Assembly (NCBI GenBank): GCA_045605445.1 | Contig: JAZUPZ010000039.1 | Location: 94,587 to 158,586 of the forward strand | Direction of reading: 5' to 3' | DNA length: 64,000 nucleotides | Origin: CAZMHL01 sp045605445 | GTDB taxonomy: Bacteria; Bacillota; Clostridia; RGIG6154 | Part shown: in pieces, positions 34,574-46,300 of the stretch | Position numbering within the stretch: the stretch's first letter is position 1 | Layout: each line of letters opens with the position of its first letter | The notes under the pieces: generated by a model | What the model was told of the DNA's origin: nothing | Seen by the model: only the letters and a program-made list of their open reading frames with translations | Databases searched by the model: none | Translations under genes and position numbers: made by a program

Positions 34574-36054
34574 CCTTTCGGCAAATGTACATAAAAAGTA
34601 GTGCCGACATTTTCATTGCTTTCTATATAAATATAACCCATATGACGTTTTATTATTTTTGAGGTATAAGATAGTCCTATTCCCCAGTTACTTATTCTTG
34701 ACTTTGTAGTATAGAACGGCTTAAAGATTTTGTTTATATTTTTTTTACTCATTCCGATACCGTTATCAGCAATTTCTATTATTACCCAGTCACCGTCGAT
34801 ATCACTTTTTAAAACAATAACGCCCTTTTTATCTTTTTTCTGAATAGCCTCAACGGCATTTATTATTATATTAGAAAGTGCTTCGTGCATATAATATGAG
34901 TCTGCTATCATCCTTATGTCATCTTTTTTATACTTTTTGATTATTTCAATATTATCAGGTATCTTAACCGATGACAAAGCTTCGTCAAGAACTTCATTAA
35001 CAGACACACTATCTGTATTTACATCAATTTCATTATTTATATCAAGCATTTTGCTTAATTTGTTTATATAATCAGAAACCTGTCTGTCAAGTTCTTCAAG
35101 GGTTTTCTCTCTCGCCTCTCCCTGCTCAACTCTGGCTTTTCTGATTAAAATCTGATATGTAAAAACAATATTTTTAAAAGTATGAAAAACATTTATCAGA
35201 TTTTCATTGATTCCAACCATATTCTTTTTCAGTAAATATCTGTTCATTCTGCCGAAATTTTTTGTAAGTTCATATCTTTGAATTACAACAAACTCAACAA
35301 TCGTTACCGCTATCATAAAAAACATAGCATACATATAAATTACGGAATTAACCTGATAGCTGCTTGCGGAAGGAAGGATAGCTTGTATGCCTTTAAACAA
35401 ATAAACATTCCTGAATACGCCGAGAGTATATATTAAAAAGAAAATAGCATTGAGGAGCATAACACAAACTGTTACTCCAAGAAACTGTTTTTTTCTCAAA
35501 GGCGACTTAATTCTGAAATTATTAGCCCAATATCCGTAAAGCGGAAAAATCAGATAAAGTATCATCCATCCGTAATTGAACAAATCGGCTATGTAAATCC
35601 AACCTGGCGCTATTCCACCTTCAACTACGTTAATATAAAATTTGTAAGAAACAAACGGGTCGTAAAAAACAAGAAACAATACCGGCAAAAGTGCGATACT
35701 GACCATAGAAATAAGTTTTTTACCAATGCTTTTGTTTTTATCACTTATATACGCGTTTACAAACAAAGGTTGTGAAACCAGATAAACTGCACAACACAAA
35801 TTAAACACTCTTATAATTGCAGCTTCATTTACGTGGTGCCCTCTTGCAAATGAATAAATTATATTGTCAACATTAACAAAAACACTGCCACCACCTGTAT
35901 ATATACTACTCTTAACAGTATACATAAGAATAAGATATATAGTAACAATAAGTGACCAGAGCATTAGAGTAAACAGCAAAGAATATTTATTTACAAAGCT
36001 CTTCAGCAAAAATACAACTGATAATATAACCAAGCCAAAAAGAATCAGCGTCAT
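34570..36054 (-). CDS. seven-TM sensor histidine kinase
   Basis: 494 aa. About seven hydrophobic segments (near residues 1-18, 25-46, 82-103, 115-131, 150-175, 192-213, 236-258) make a 7TM sensor without a large outer domain. The phospho-accepting His is probably His291 in VFHTFKNIVF. The ATPase domain has N-box ALSNIIINAVEA, G1 DNGIGMS, F-box FKPFYTT and G2 GIGLSYT. It is the partner of the response regulator encoded next. The signal is unknown; given the neighbours, a sugar or a transporter state is a reasonable guess. Confidence 0.92.
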   Translation of the reverse strand: MTLILFGLVILSVVFLLKSFVNKYSLLFTLMLWSLIVTIYLILMYTVKSSIYTGGGSVFVNVDNIIYSFARGHHVNEAAIIRVFNLCCAVYLVSQPLFVNAYISDKNKSIGKKLISMVSIALLPVLFLVFYDPFVSYKFYINVVEGGIAPGWIYIADLFNYGWMILYLIFPLYGYWANNFRIKSPLRKKQFLGVTVCVMLLNAIFFLIYTLGVFRNVYLFKGIQAILPSASSYQVNSVIYMYAMFFMIAVTIVEFVVIQRYELTKNFGRMNRYLLKKNMVGINENLINVFHTFKNIVFTYQILIRKARVEQGEAREKTLEELDRQVSDYINKLSKMLDINNEIDVNTDSVSVNEVLDEALSSVKIPDNIEIIKKYKKDDIRMIADSYYMHEALSNIIINAVEAIQKKDKKGVIVLKSDIDGDWVIIEIADNGIGMSKKNINKIFKPFYTTKSRISNWGIGLSYTSKIIKRHMGYIYIESNENVGTTFYVHLPKG

Positions 36055-36065
36055 ATTTATTCCTC

Positions 36066-36677
36066 TTAATCAAATAATCTTTCTTCCGCACTTTCACAAA
36101 TATAATGATATACAGGAAGATGAAGTTCCTGAACCTTATAGGTTTCCGTTTCCGGAACTTTTAATGTTATATCACAAAGTTCACTTATTTTACTTTCTTT
36201 GCTTCCTGTAAACCCAATAGTTTTTATCCCTTTGATTTTGGCTGTCTTAATTGCATTTACGACATTTTTTGAATTTCCCGAAGTTGAAAGTCCAATAATA
36301 ATATCATTTGGCTGAGCATATGCATATACAAGCTGCGCATACACCATAGAAGGTTCCACGTCATTTATAAATGCTGTACAAACCGCCGTCTGAGAAGAAA
36401 GAGATATTGCCTGAATTCCATACTGAAGATTATCAGCCATAAACTCACCATCGTCATAAGCATCCTTGAATTTTTTTACATCATTTTCCTTAAGCTTTCT
36501 CTGAAGTGTAAAGCCTTTCATTAGTTCTCCGACAATATGATCGCAATCCGAACAACTTCCTCCGTTACCGCAGAGCAGAAGCTTTCCGCCCTTGTGATAC
36601 ATTTCCACAATAGCGTCAATAACTTTTTCTATTTCTTCTTTTATAACGTTCAAGCATTCATATCTTTCATAAAGCAT
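36066..36677 (-). CDS. SIS-domain phosphosugar isomerase (GmhA-like)
   Basis: 203 aa. SIS phosphosugar site: CGNGGSCSDCDHIVGEL near residue 40 and LSTSGNSKNVVNAI near residue 130, with a C-terminal HLPVYHYICESAEE helix as in sedoheptulose-7-phosphate isomerase GmhA. No other heptose genes are present, so heptose synthesis is not supported; in this sugar-use locus it may isomerise another phosphosugar. It lies 11 nt before the kinase gene in the rhaM operon. Confidence 0.85.
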   Translation of the reverse strand: MLYERYECLNVIKEEIEKVIDAIVEMYHKGGKLLLCGNGGSCSDCDHIVGELMKGFTLQRKLKENDVKKFKDAYDDGEFMADNLQYGIQAISLSSQTAVCTAFINDVEPSMVYAQLVYAYAQPNDIIIGLSTSGNSKNVVNAIKTAKIKGIKTIGFTGSKESKISELCDITLKVPETETYKVQELHLPVYHYICESAEERLFD

Positions 36678-36689
36678 TGTTTTCCACCC

Positions 36690-37273
36690 CTATTTAACAT
36701 ATATGTACTCGCCGTTTTGGGAAGCACTTTCGTAAATTGCAAACATTGTTTTCATAGTATTGACCGTACTTTTTAAATTGATTTCCGGTTTTGTATTATT
36801 CTTTATTGCCTCATAAATCATCTCAATATTTATTTTATGTCCTGTTCCCCAGCTTGTTTTTCCTATTGCGCCCGAATCGTCAACCGCGATAAGTTCACCA
36901 TCACGGTAAAGTTTATTGTAACAACAATTAAAAATTGTTTTTTCATAAATAAGCTCTATGTTCATAGGAACACAAGTGTTATAACCATTCGTAGCAAAGA
37001 AAATGCCTTCAACTCCATGTGATCTTTAATAAGTTTATCAAATTGTTCTTTTGTCATAGTCATTGGTTTTACTGCAACAACCTTTTTACCTGCTCTTAAT
37101 GATTTATCTATCATTTCTTAATGAAGATAATGAGGCGTACAGATGTGAACAACATCTGCTCTTTCTTTGTTGTTATCACAAACAGCATAAAGATTTGCAT
37201 TATCTGTCAATCTTATAGCTTCAGCATGATTTTAAAAAATGGCACCGCAACCTACTATACAAGCATTAAACAT
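36690..37273 (-). pseudogene. decayed Gfo/Idh/MocA-family dehydrogenase
   Basis: The frame starting at ATG 37273 (GGTGA upstream) reads MFNACIVGCGAIF, stop, NHAEAIRLTDNANLYAVCDNN, then HICTPHYLH, stop, EMIDKSLRAGKKVVAVKPM, MTKEQFDKLI. A frame change then leads into HGVEGIFFATNGYNTCVPMNIEL and an open 91-residue C-terminus ending NGEYIYVK. These are the Rossmann start, the TPHYLH and KPM motifs, and the C-terminal sheet of a MocA oxidoreductase. Two in-frame stops, one frameshift and apparent internal deletions leave under 200 residues of a normal ~330-390, so it is not functional. Confidence 0.9.
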
Positions 37274-37291
37274 AACAAGTCACCTACTATT

Positions 37292-37606
37292 TTAATCTAA
37301 ATGAAATACTTCTTTCAAAGGAATGGAAACAGGACTTTTGTCGGGATTAGTTTCCATTATATCAGCCATATTGTCCCACCATTTTCTGCAAATTGCAGTT
37401 TCTGAACTTTTGTTCCATTTGTCTTCGTCTTCTATCAGCATATAGCCAAAAAGTATATTTGTTTCTTTATCCCAAAAGATAGAATAATCAGAAGCGCCGT
37501 ATTCTTTCAGCATTTCTTTCATTTCAGGCCAGAGATTATTGTGTCTTTTCTCATATTCGTCTTTCATACCTTTATAAACTTTCATTTTAAAAGCTTTTCT
37601 GATCAT
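37292..37606 (-). CDS. rhaM: L-rhamnose mutarotase
   Basis: 104 aa, the usual RhaM length. Dimeric ferredoxin-like fold; motifs AFKMKVYKGMKDEYEKRHNNLWPEM (read KMKVYKG and RHNNLWPEM, with the catalytic His), LFGYMLIE, and CRKWWDNMADIM. It interconverts alpha- and beta-L-rhamnose so that isomerase can act. GGAGG precedes the ATG. It is the first gene of a transcript continuing through the MocA remnant, SIS, kinase and regulator genes. No RhaA/RhaB/RhaD genes are in the window. Confidence 0.93.
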   Translation of the reverse strand: MIRKAFKMKVYKGMKDEYEKRHNNLWPEMKEMLKEYGASDYSIFWDKETNILFGYMLIEDEDKWNKSSETAICRKWWDNMADIMETNPDKSPVSIPLKEVFHLD

Positions 37607-37645
37607 ACTAACCTCCTCAAAGCCTATAAAAAGGCATTTGAAATT

Positions 37646-37674
37646 ATTATATCACTACAGATGTGAATTTTCAA
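37646..37674 (-). promoter_or_regulatory. sigma-A promoter for rhaM operon
   Basis: TTGAAA (37669-37674), 17-nt spacer, TATAAT (37646-37651), minus strand, just downstream of the propeller-4 terminator. Confidence 0.75.
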
Positions 37675-37690
37675 TAGTCAAAAGCAAGAA

Positions 37691-37722
37691 AAAACAGATG
37701 TCGCTTTTGCAACATCTGTTTT
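37691..37722 (-). terminator. terminator after propeller 4
   Basis: Stem AAAACAGATGT / ACATCTGTTTT with a 10-nt loop and T6 on the minus strand. It ends the LacI-controlled operon. Confidence 0.9.
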
Positions 37723-37726
37723 AATA

Positions 37727-40303
37727 TTATTCGGATACTCCAATTTCTCTTGTTGTTAAGTTCCATCCGGTTTTAAAGCCAAATATGTCTCTTAGCGCCG
37801 TAAATGAAATCATTGAGTTGTTATTGTAGTAGTGGAGATTATAGTCCCCTTCTACCACTTTTCCGTTAACATAAATTTTGTTATCGTCCATATCAAGAGT
37901 GTATGTCTTTTTATCAATTTTAATGATAGCTGCTTCCTGAGCTGCGTCCCATTTTACTTCATAGTACATATTTTCAAAAAGACTTCTGATTCCGACATAA
38001 ACTTCGCCTTCTTCAAACTGAGGTAATACGTTTATATCTTTTTCTCTTACACCATTGACAAAGAATTTAAAGCCGGTTTTTGCTACTTCTTCTTTCCACT
38101 GCTTGTATTTGTCGAATTCGTAAATAATGTTACCTGCAGAGGTTGCAATCCATGCCTTATCAGTTCCCGGTTCAAAACCGAAAGCCCAGATATCTCTTGA
38201 ACCAGGAAGACCCGGAACTACTTCCCAGGTTTCTCCGCCGTCCCAGGATTCATAAGTACCTGTACCCTTACCGCCAGTTCTTGACATTCTGCCGCCGAGA
38301 AGGAGATGGTTTCCGTCATCGGGATCAACTGCAAGAGCAGCAAATGTAGGAGCATATTTATCGTCATAATTTACAATACCGTTCTCACTTGATATAGTTT
38401 TAACTAATTCATCATTTTCAAACACATTGATTTTTCCGTTTGAAAGAAGAACGTAATATTTGTATGGGTTAGACGGGTCAACCATTGACATCTGAACTGT
38501 TGATGCAAGGGTTCCTTTTAATTCTGTCCAGGTTGTTCCACAGTCTTCTGAACGGAAAACCTTTTTTGTTGTTGAGTTTGCATGATAAAGAATATCATTA
38601 TTTGATTCTGAAACTGCTGAAATAGATTTTTCAAGCTTTGTCCATGTTTTACCACCGTCTGTACTGATGTGATTTGTTGCATAAATCATTCCCTGTCTTG
38701 TTTTGTGGAAATGAGATCTTGAAGATTCGATTCCTTCAACATGTTTGAAGTGGGCTCCGTTATCCCAGCTTTCAGCAAGAATTTTGCTTGACCAGTTACC
38801 GATTGTACAAATTACGTGACTTGGGTCAAAGGGGTCTGTACTGTAGTCACCTATCGATTTTGAATTTGAATATCTTGGTGTTACACTGTCAACCGAATTA
38901 TCCCAGTAATAAACGCCATTCATTTCTCCTGTTGCTCTCAAAATACCTTTATCTGTACAAGGTATGACAATTGCATAGTTAGGATCATCGAAAATAAATT
39001 TTGCTCCACGGTTACCGGACATTCCTGAGCCTGAATAATAGAAGTTCTGTCCTCCGTCTGTACTCTTGTAAAGAACATCGTTGAACGAATAGAAAACTGT
39101 GTAAGGATCATACGGGTGTCCCATAAGACCTTCAATAAGGTAACCTGTGTTGCCATTGTAGGATTCATTGATTACCAGGTCGAGAGCATCTGTTGGCTGA
39201 GTTGACCCCCATGTTTTACCAAGGTCGTGGCTCCATTTAATTGGCTGAACAGTTGAACCGTAAACAATGTAAAGACAAGGATTGCCATCAGGATTATAAC
39301 AACCGAATTCAACCTTGTGAGGTTTAGCAGATGTATTGATGCTGCCGCTGGGGATATTTTTCTTTCTTGTGGTTAATCCTTCTTCAGTTTCAAGTTCCCA
39401 TGTCTGTCCACCATCGTATGTGAAGTAAAGGGATTCATCAACAATACATACCCACATATTTTTATCATTAGGGTTGATTGCAAAGTAGTAAGATGCTGAA
39501 TCTGAGCCTTCAATTTTTTCACTGAGTAAAGTCCAGTTTTCACCGTTATCGGTACTCTTATAGAGACCGTCACCTGTAATTGCTCTTAACATCCAACCTT
39601 CTTCAGGATGAACATAAAATCTTGAAGAGGTAACATTTTCCTGACCAAACTTTTCCCATGTCATTCCCTTGTCGGGAGATCTGAACAAACCTTCGTAAGC
39701 ATTAACATAAAAATTTCCTTTGTTGTCAAAGGACATGCCAAGTTTACGTCTCTGTTCGGTAGTTACACATTCAAGTACCTGAGTCCAGGTTCTGCCTTTG
39801 TTTGTTGATTTGTAAATTCCTGAATACCCTGAGGCAGCACGCTGAGCAGGTGTTGAAACTGAAGATGAACCAAAAACAGTATTAAAACCATAAACTGTAT
39901 TTTCATCATCAGGATCCCATACGCTGTCTGCAAGACCGTTCAAAGGAAGGTTTCTGTCAGCAAGTGAGAAATTCTCACCGCCGTCTTCACTGATGTATAT
40001 ACTTCCAACGTCGATTGAAGCAAGCATATTATCAGGATTAACAGGGCTGATTGAAATATCATAAATTACCTGGCCACCCTCACCGCCGTTCACACCTGTT
40101 TCAAGGTGTTTTTTACTTGGCAAATGCATTACATAATACCAAGGAGTATATCTTGTTGTAGTTTGTGTTTCCTTAACAGGGTCAAAGTCGTACCAGAGGT
40201 CAATTTTACCCGGGTCAACAACATCTACCCCCACCTTTGCTTGAACAAACAAAGGCATAACCATTAAGAAACAACAGATAAGTGCTATTATTTTCTTTTT
40301 CAT
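37727..40303 (-). CDS. secreted GH74-like BNR propeller with C-terminal stalk-like domain (paralogue 4)
   Basis: 858 aa. Signal peptide ends near VQA (residue ~22). Same plan as the 14837-22781 proteins but more distant: RYTPWYYVMHLPSKKHLETG, GGEGGQVIYDISISP, then ASIDVGSIYISEDGGENF with an Asp at the GH74-catalytic position, Asp boxes (STNKGRTWT, SWDGGETWE, SEDCGTTWT), and TDPFDPSHVICTIG for the second half. The C-terminal ~100 residues are a diverged stalk domain (VYVGIRSLFENM; MISFTALRDIFG). It lies 71 nt after giant protein B and is likely in the same operon, so this copy is tied to the LacI regulon while the other three are not. Confidence 0.72.
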   Translation of the reverse strand: MKKKIIALICCFLMVMPLFVQAKVGVDVVDPGKIDLWYDFDPVKETQTTTRYTPWYYVMHLPSKKHLETGVNGGEGGQVIYDISISPVNPDNMLASIDVGSIYISEDGGENFSLADRNLPLNGLADSVWDPDDENTVYGFNTVFGSSSVSTPAQRAASGYSGIYKSTNKGRTWTQVLECVTTEQRRKLGMSFDNKGNFYVNAYEGLFRSPDKGMTWEKFGQENVTSSRFYVHPEEGWMLRAITGDGLYKSTDNGENWTLLSEKIEGSDSASYYFAINPNDKNMWVCIVDESLYFTYDGGQTWELETEEGLTTRKKNIPSGSINTSAKPHKVEFGCYNPDGNPCLYIVYGSTVQPIKWSHDLGKTWGSTQPTDALDLVINESYNGNTGYLIEGLMGHPYDPYTVFYSFNDVLYKSTDGGQNFYYSGSGMSGNRGAKFIFDDPNYAIVIPCTDKGILRATGEMNGVYYWDNSVDSVTPRYSNSKSIGDYSTDPFDPSHVICTIGNWSSKILAESWDNGAHFKHVEGIESSRSHFHKTRQGMIYATNHISTDGGKTWTKLEKSISAVSESNNDILYHANSTTKKVFRSEDCGTTWTELKGTLASTVQMSMVDPSNPYKYYVLLSNGKINVFENDELVKTISSENGIVNYDDKYAPTFAALAVDPDDGNHLLLGGRMSRTGGKGTGTYESWDGGETWEVVPGLPGSRDIWAFGFEPGTDKAWIATSAGNIIYEFDKYKQWKEEVAKTGFKFFVNGVREKDINVLPQFEEGEVYVGIRSLFENMYYEVKWDAAQEAAIIKIDKKTYTLDMDDNKIYVNGKVVEGDYNLHYYNNNSMISFTALRDIFGFKTGWNLTTREIGVSE

Positions 40304-40320
40304 ATTATACCTCCTGTTAT

Positions 40321-40355
40321 GCTGTAGAGAGGCGGTTTTTGCCGCCTCATACAGC
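40321..40355 (-). other. intergenic stem-loop between giant protein B and propeller 4
   Basis: GAGGCGG / CCGCCTC inner stem extended by GCTGTA / TACAGC. No U-tract; probably an mRNA processing or stability element that sets different levels for the two genes. Confidence 0.6.
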
Positions 40356-40374
40356 CATTTCAGTTTAAACGTTA

Positions 40375-43300
40375 TCAGTCGTTTGCAGTGGTTACGTTAA
40401 TAACAGTTTTGGTGTGGAAGTTAAATACTCGTACACCGTCCTGTAAGCCACCACCTGATGCGTTTGTAATCTTAAGATAAATGTAATTTTCTCCGGAAGC
40501 TACTTTTCCTGCCAACCAGGTTGTCATATCAGTTGAAGGATTTACAAAATAACCTACATTAGAAGTTGCATTTCCTGATGCTATTACTCTTGTCTGCACT
40601 ATTCTTGTTCCTGTTTCAGGCAAGTTTGCTTTTGCAAAGGAAACACCACTTGTTGTCACACTACCAAATGCATTGTTGTATGCAGTTTCAGAAATTTCAT
40701 AGAAAGTAAGGTCTGACTGATTGTTAACCTTCTGAATAAACAGTTTGAATTCAGCATCTGTAACATTCTTAAGTCCTGAAATATCAAATTTAGCATAGTA
40801 TACGGCATATCCTTCGCTGTATCTGTAAAGATATTTGCCACCTACCGGATTTTTGGTTGCAGTACCGTTTGCAGTATCACTTGTTGATGCAGCTTTCCAG
40901 TAAATTGACTCTACCATTGGAAGAGATCCTGTTCCTCCAACATATGTCCACTGAGCTGTAAGAGTTTTACTATCGGTAACGGTGTATGATGCACCACCGG
41001 CATAAGTTGAGGTTCCGTCGTCCCAGCCTGCAAAGGTATATGAACCTACAGAAGCGGTTTTAACAGGTGTCGGAAGGGTAATCTGTGCACCCGGCGCATA
41101 TGTTTCTTCACTCTGAGCAGATCCGTTATTTGGAACGAAAGTAATCGTCTTCGGTGTCTGCCATACCGCTGTAAATGTTACATCATTTGCAGGCATTGTG
41201 TATGGTGCACCTTCTGCATATGTGTTAGTTCCGTCATTCCAGCCTGCGAATACGTAGTTTGTTTTTTCAAATGTGTTTGCCGGAAGTGTTATTGTGCTTC
41301 CTGCCTGAGTTCTTTCCATAGTAGGAGCTGTTCCTGTTGTGCCATCTCCACCTGCAAAAGTTATACCATACTTAGTAACCCAAACTGCATTGAAAATTAC
41401 AGGAGTTGTTCCTATTTCGTAAGCCGTTCCCGGTTCATATGTATTAGTTCCGTCGTTCCAGCCTGCGAATTCGGCAGCACCGTTTGTAAAGGTGCATTCA
41501 GGAAGAAGTATTGTTGAATTTTCACCTTCCTGATTTTCTATATCGGCACCTGTACCGCCATTTGCTTTATAAGTTACGGCAACATAATTCAAAATTGCTT
41601 TCCACTGTGCGGTAAAGACAGTATCACTCATAATATTAAGCTGTCCGCCGGGAGTATAAATGTTTGAACCGTCTGACCAGCCCTCAAAGGTAAAGCCTGT
41701 TTTTGTAAATGTGCAGTATGGAAGAGTAATTACACTTCCCTTTGCAACTGTATTACCTGCAGGAGCTGAACCTCCTGTATTTCCGTTACCTGCAAATGTG
41801 TATGTAGCATTTGCAGAATATGCAGGAAGTGCAGAACCAAGCAATTTTACTGATACATAAGATGATTCGGGATAGAATTTAATGGCTACACCATTTGCCG
41901 TATTACCGCTGAAGGTATCTTTCATCATAAATGTAACTTTAGTATTTCCACCGTTAATTTCGTCTTTAAGATACTGAGCAAATGCTGTGTGATCTACCAA
42001 TGCATCTGTTTCGCTTGCGTCATCAGAACCAAGAGCACCTTCAGATTTTTCTGAAATTGTTGCTCCTGTTACAGGAAGTACAGAAGATGCAGCGCTCGAG
42101 CCGTCAGTTAATTCAAGTAATTCATCAGATAGGTTAGAACTTCTGTAAGCAGTCATACTTGTAGCGTTATATTTATGATATCTGTTAAATACAACTTTTG
42201 CTTCAATTATACCGGTGGTATTGCTAATTCCACTTGTTGGGAATTCAAAATACAACATATCACCAATTGTTCTGTGTGTGTCCATTGTAGTGCCATTTAC
42301 ATAAACTTCGTTAGAAGTATTAACTTTCACCCAATTTGTAAAGTTAATTTTCATCTGCCATACAGCTTCATAATAAGCATCGCCCGATGCAGCAACATTT
42401 GTTCCTGCATCCTCAACGGTTGCTCCGTTATCAGAGGTCCATCCAACAAAAGTTGCATTTGCTGTATTTTCTACTGCAGGAAGAACGTAAGAATTGCCGT
42501 TCTTGATATATTTAACTTCAATTGAAAGACCGCTGTTGAAGCTTATCTGTGATACGTTTGTATTAGTCCATGCTGCTGTAAGAACTATATCTCTTGTATC
42601 ATCTGCTGTAATTGTGTCGCCTTCGTTGTAGTTGTTTGTTCCGTCTGTCCAGTAGTCAAGGGCATAGCCTGTTTTTGTGTATCCGCAAACAGGAATTGTA
42701 ATTACTGAGCCTGCTGTCTGGATTGTAATATCATCCATTGAACCGGAAACATTATCTCCTGGAACAAATTTAACATAGTGTGCCTGCTGCCATACTGCAG
42801 TAAACACAAGGTCACCTGTCATAAGAACAGAATCGCCAATGTTATATGAATTACCAAGATTGTCTGTCCAGCCAACGAGCTTATAACCTGCTTTTGAGAA
42901 GCCGGTTCCGTCAGGAACAGTTAAGGTTTCTCCTTCGTTGAATCTGTATGTAACGTTACCAAGAGCACCTTCGCCACCTGTAAAGGAAGCTACGAGTCTA
43001 CCTGTATTAACAGTTTTTATAAGATCAACAATGTATGCAACGTTAAGTGATTCGTATCTTGACTGAATGATAAGACCGGAAGCTGCATAACCAAGGTCTT
43101 TGTATGTAACCATATTGTTGGTTGAAGCACTTGTTACAGAAACTTCTCTGCCGCCGTTTTTAACATCGTATTTATAAAGGTCTGAGCCGCTTGGGAATCT
43201 GTACCAGTTAAACATTTTATAGTCTGTTATCGGATCATAATTGTTTATATCTTTTTCTGTTGCAGCTGCATATTTAACAGCATCAACAAATTTAACATAG

Positions 43301-46300
43301 TCTCCCTCTTTATCGTAAACATAACCGCCGTAAATTCTCTTTTCGTTATTTACACTTGTTACGAACTTAGAAGTTTCAAAAGTTTTAGATGAATAATCGT
43401 AAATTTTTGAAAGAGCTATCTGTGAATCAAGAGTACCTTTACAGTTAAGCTCGCCTTTGTAGTTTGAACCGTATCTTACTATATCGCCGATTTCAATAGT
43501 ATCAAACAAAGGTGCGTTGATATAGTCGTGAGGAATTACAAAAGTTTTGCTTGTACCTGATTCGTTAACAGTAATTTTCTTAATAAGCTCGCCTTCTTCA
43601 TCAACTGCAGAAACAAGGTTTGTTACAATTGAAAGGTTTGATGTAACAGCTGTTCCTGAGCTTGAAGAGAACGGAAGCATAATAATATCAACTACCGGTT
43701 TTTCAGGATCTGTTGTATATGTCTTGATTTCAGGATATTTTTCATCTGCTGTAAAGCTTCCCATTATAATTTCATAGTCATCAAGAACTGTGTTGTCAGT
43801 TCCTTCAGGTTCTTTTACACGAATTGTGTCTGAATTTATATAGAAGAAATCCTGGAATTTGCTGTTTTTGTACCAAAGACCTGCTCCGCCGTTTGAGTTG
43901 TCAGAGGTATAGTCTGTAAAGTAAAGGGTTGAGATTTCAGAAACCTCTTTGTCTGAGTTAAGGCTAAAGGTTATACCCTGTCTTGCGGTGTTAAGCTGAT
44001 CGTTAGTGTAGAAGAAACCCTTGACATCTGCATTGCTTACAGGAGTATCGTTATAATTTGTAAGGTCGTTTACGTCTGTTACTCTTACAGTTTTTGCAAC
44101 CTTGTATGTTTTGTATTCTTCTGTATCACCGGTGTGAATTGCAATTGTTACGTCTTTGCTGATTCTTGTTGATATATCAACGCCGATTACAACACCAAAC
44201 TTATTATTAACTTCATTTGTTTCAAAGTTTACAATGTTTCCGAAATTATCGAAATAATATGTTCCGGAAAGTCCAGGATTAAGATCCTGGGTCCACTCAG
44301 GATATCTGTTTCTTACTTCAAATTCAACGCCTTTGATTGTTACCTTTGTAACTTCACCGTTTTCTTTGAATACAGACTGAATTTCTCCGTTCATTATGCT
44401 GTTTGAAACATAGCCTTTGATATATTTTCCGTCAATACTTTCTGTATATGAAATTACATCACCTGTTTTGATTTCAGAAACCTCAAGGTTTTTGCTTGTC
44501 TTCTTAAGAACAAAGAAATCTTTTCCCGAAGGCGAAAGTTTCAATGCAGAGTTGTATTTATCAAAGATTATTTCCTGTTCGGTATCAATTCCGTTTGCAA
44601 TAATGGTCTTGTATGAATCAACAAACAAAACATCGTATTCTGCTCCCCCGTTGCTTACAAGGGTAATAGTTCCGATTTCTCCTTTAAGCATACTCTGGGT
44701 AAGCTGATTCGGAGCTATTGCTTTTCCGTTATAGATAATCGGTTTTGATTTGTAAATCTGAACTTCGTCTTCTTCAGTTCCGTTTTCATATTTTACAAGA
44801 TAGCCTTCAAGATTCGGGCTGACGGAAGAAACATCGTTATAGTCAATTATAATTGAAGAGTTTCTTTGTGTAAGACCTACATAAACAACTTCGTTCTGAC
44901 CAATGTCATTTTCTTTATAATATGCTGTTACTCTGTAACCGATAAGCTCATTGAAATCATCATTTTCTGTAAAATAAGCTGTATCTCCGATTTTAATCAT
45001 GTTGTCGCTTACTGACTTGGTATAATCAAGATCGGTATAGTTATTTGCAGAAAGAATGCCTTCCACTTCATATGCATCAAACTCTTCACTCATAAGTGAT
45101 TTGTTTTCATCGAAGTCGTAGATAGCTTCGCCTGTCGAGCTGTATGAAACAATTGTCATCAATGGAGCAGACATTGCATTGAAGAAGAGCTGGAACATAT
45201 CTTTGTATGAGAATTCTTCTCCTGATGTGTTAACCTTTTCAAGCAAGCCCGCCTGCTGAGCTACAAGTATATATCCCGTAGGATAATTCTGATTGTGTCT
45301 TGCATAATCTTCATATCCCAATATTCTGTCAACAATTATAATTGCCTCTGTCGGGGTAATATAATCATCGGGTCTGAATTCGCCGTCATCTGCAAGGGCT
45401 ATTACTCCGTTTGCAACCGCTGTGTTAATTGCATTGTAATACTGATGATCTGCGGGAACGTCAACAAAATATTCTTTTCCTGCTTCGGGAGCATAGTCAA
45501 AGTTATCATTAAGAAGTCTCACTGCATAATGAACAAATTCGCCTCTTGTTACATATTCTGTAATTTCGCTTGGAAATTCATCTTCAGGAGTAAGAACGCC
45601 GAGCTTTGTTAAAGCTGCAACCTGATCAAAAGCGCTCTGCTCAACGACTGTAAGAACCTCTTCTGTATATGCAGGGAATGAAAGCTGTTCATCGCAGATT
45701 ACCTCAATGTATGCCCTCTGAGGAGTGTTTACACCCTTCATATTAACCTGAACAGTTCTCATTTTATTAACTGTTGTAGCTGACTGATATGTTAAACCGT
45801 ATATTTTCATAGAAACTATAGGATTATCTTCAGTCGGGCTTACAAGAGCAGTTATATCAACTGACCAATCCTGGAAAGTTCCCGTTCTCAGCGAGCCGGG
45901 GATACGAGTACCGTCAGCTTTTACATCGGGGTATGTTTTCGGCTGATTATTATAGTTAATTGTAGCCTTATCCCAGTTATCTGCCTTTACAAATCTTGGC
46001 GTAGGAGTATATTGACCACCTCTGGCAGCATTATATTTCAAAGTTGCACTCTTGATTTTTTTACCTGCAATCTGAGTCATATCAAACTTGTAGAAAGCAC
46101 TGATTTCCTGCGGTGGCTCAGAGATTTCGTTATAGACAAGCTGATCGCTTCCTGTTGCAGAAGTATTAAGTATGTCTTTTTCAGGATCATCTACGCTGAC
46201 AACTGCAGCATTTTCTTCGCTGATTTCGAATCTGTAATATCCGCTTGTGATATTTGCACTTCTGTTATCAACATCCTGATTAACAGGATAGTTAAAGACA

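Noticed and set aside
36066..36677. Heptose biosynthesis by the GmhA-like gene
   Set aside because: No other heptose genes are nearby and the context is sugar uptake and sensing.
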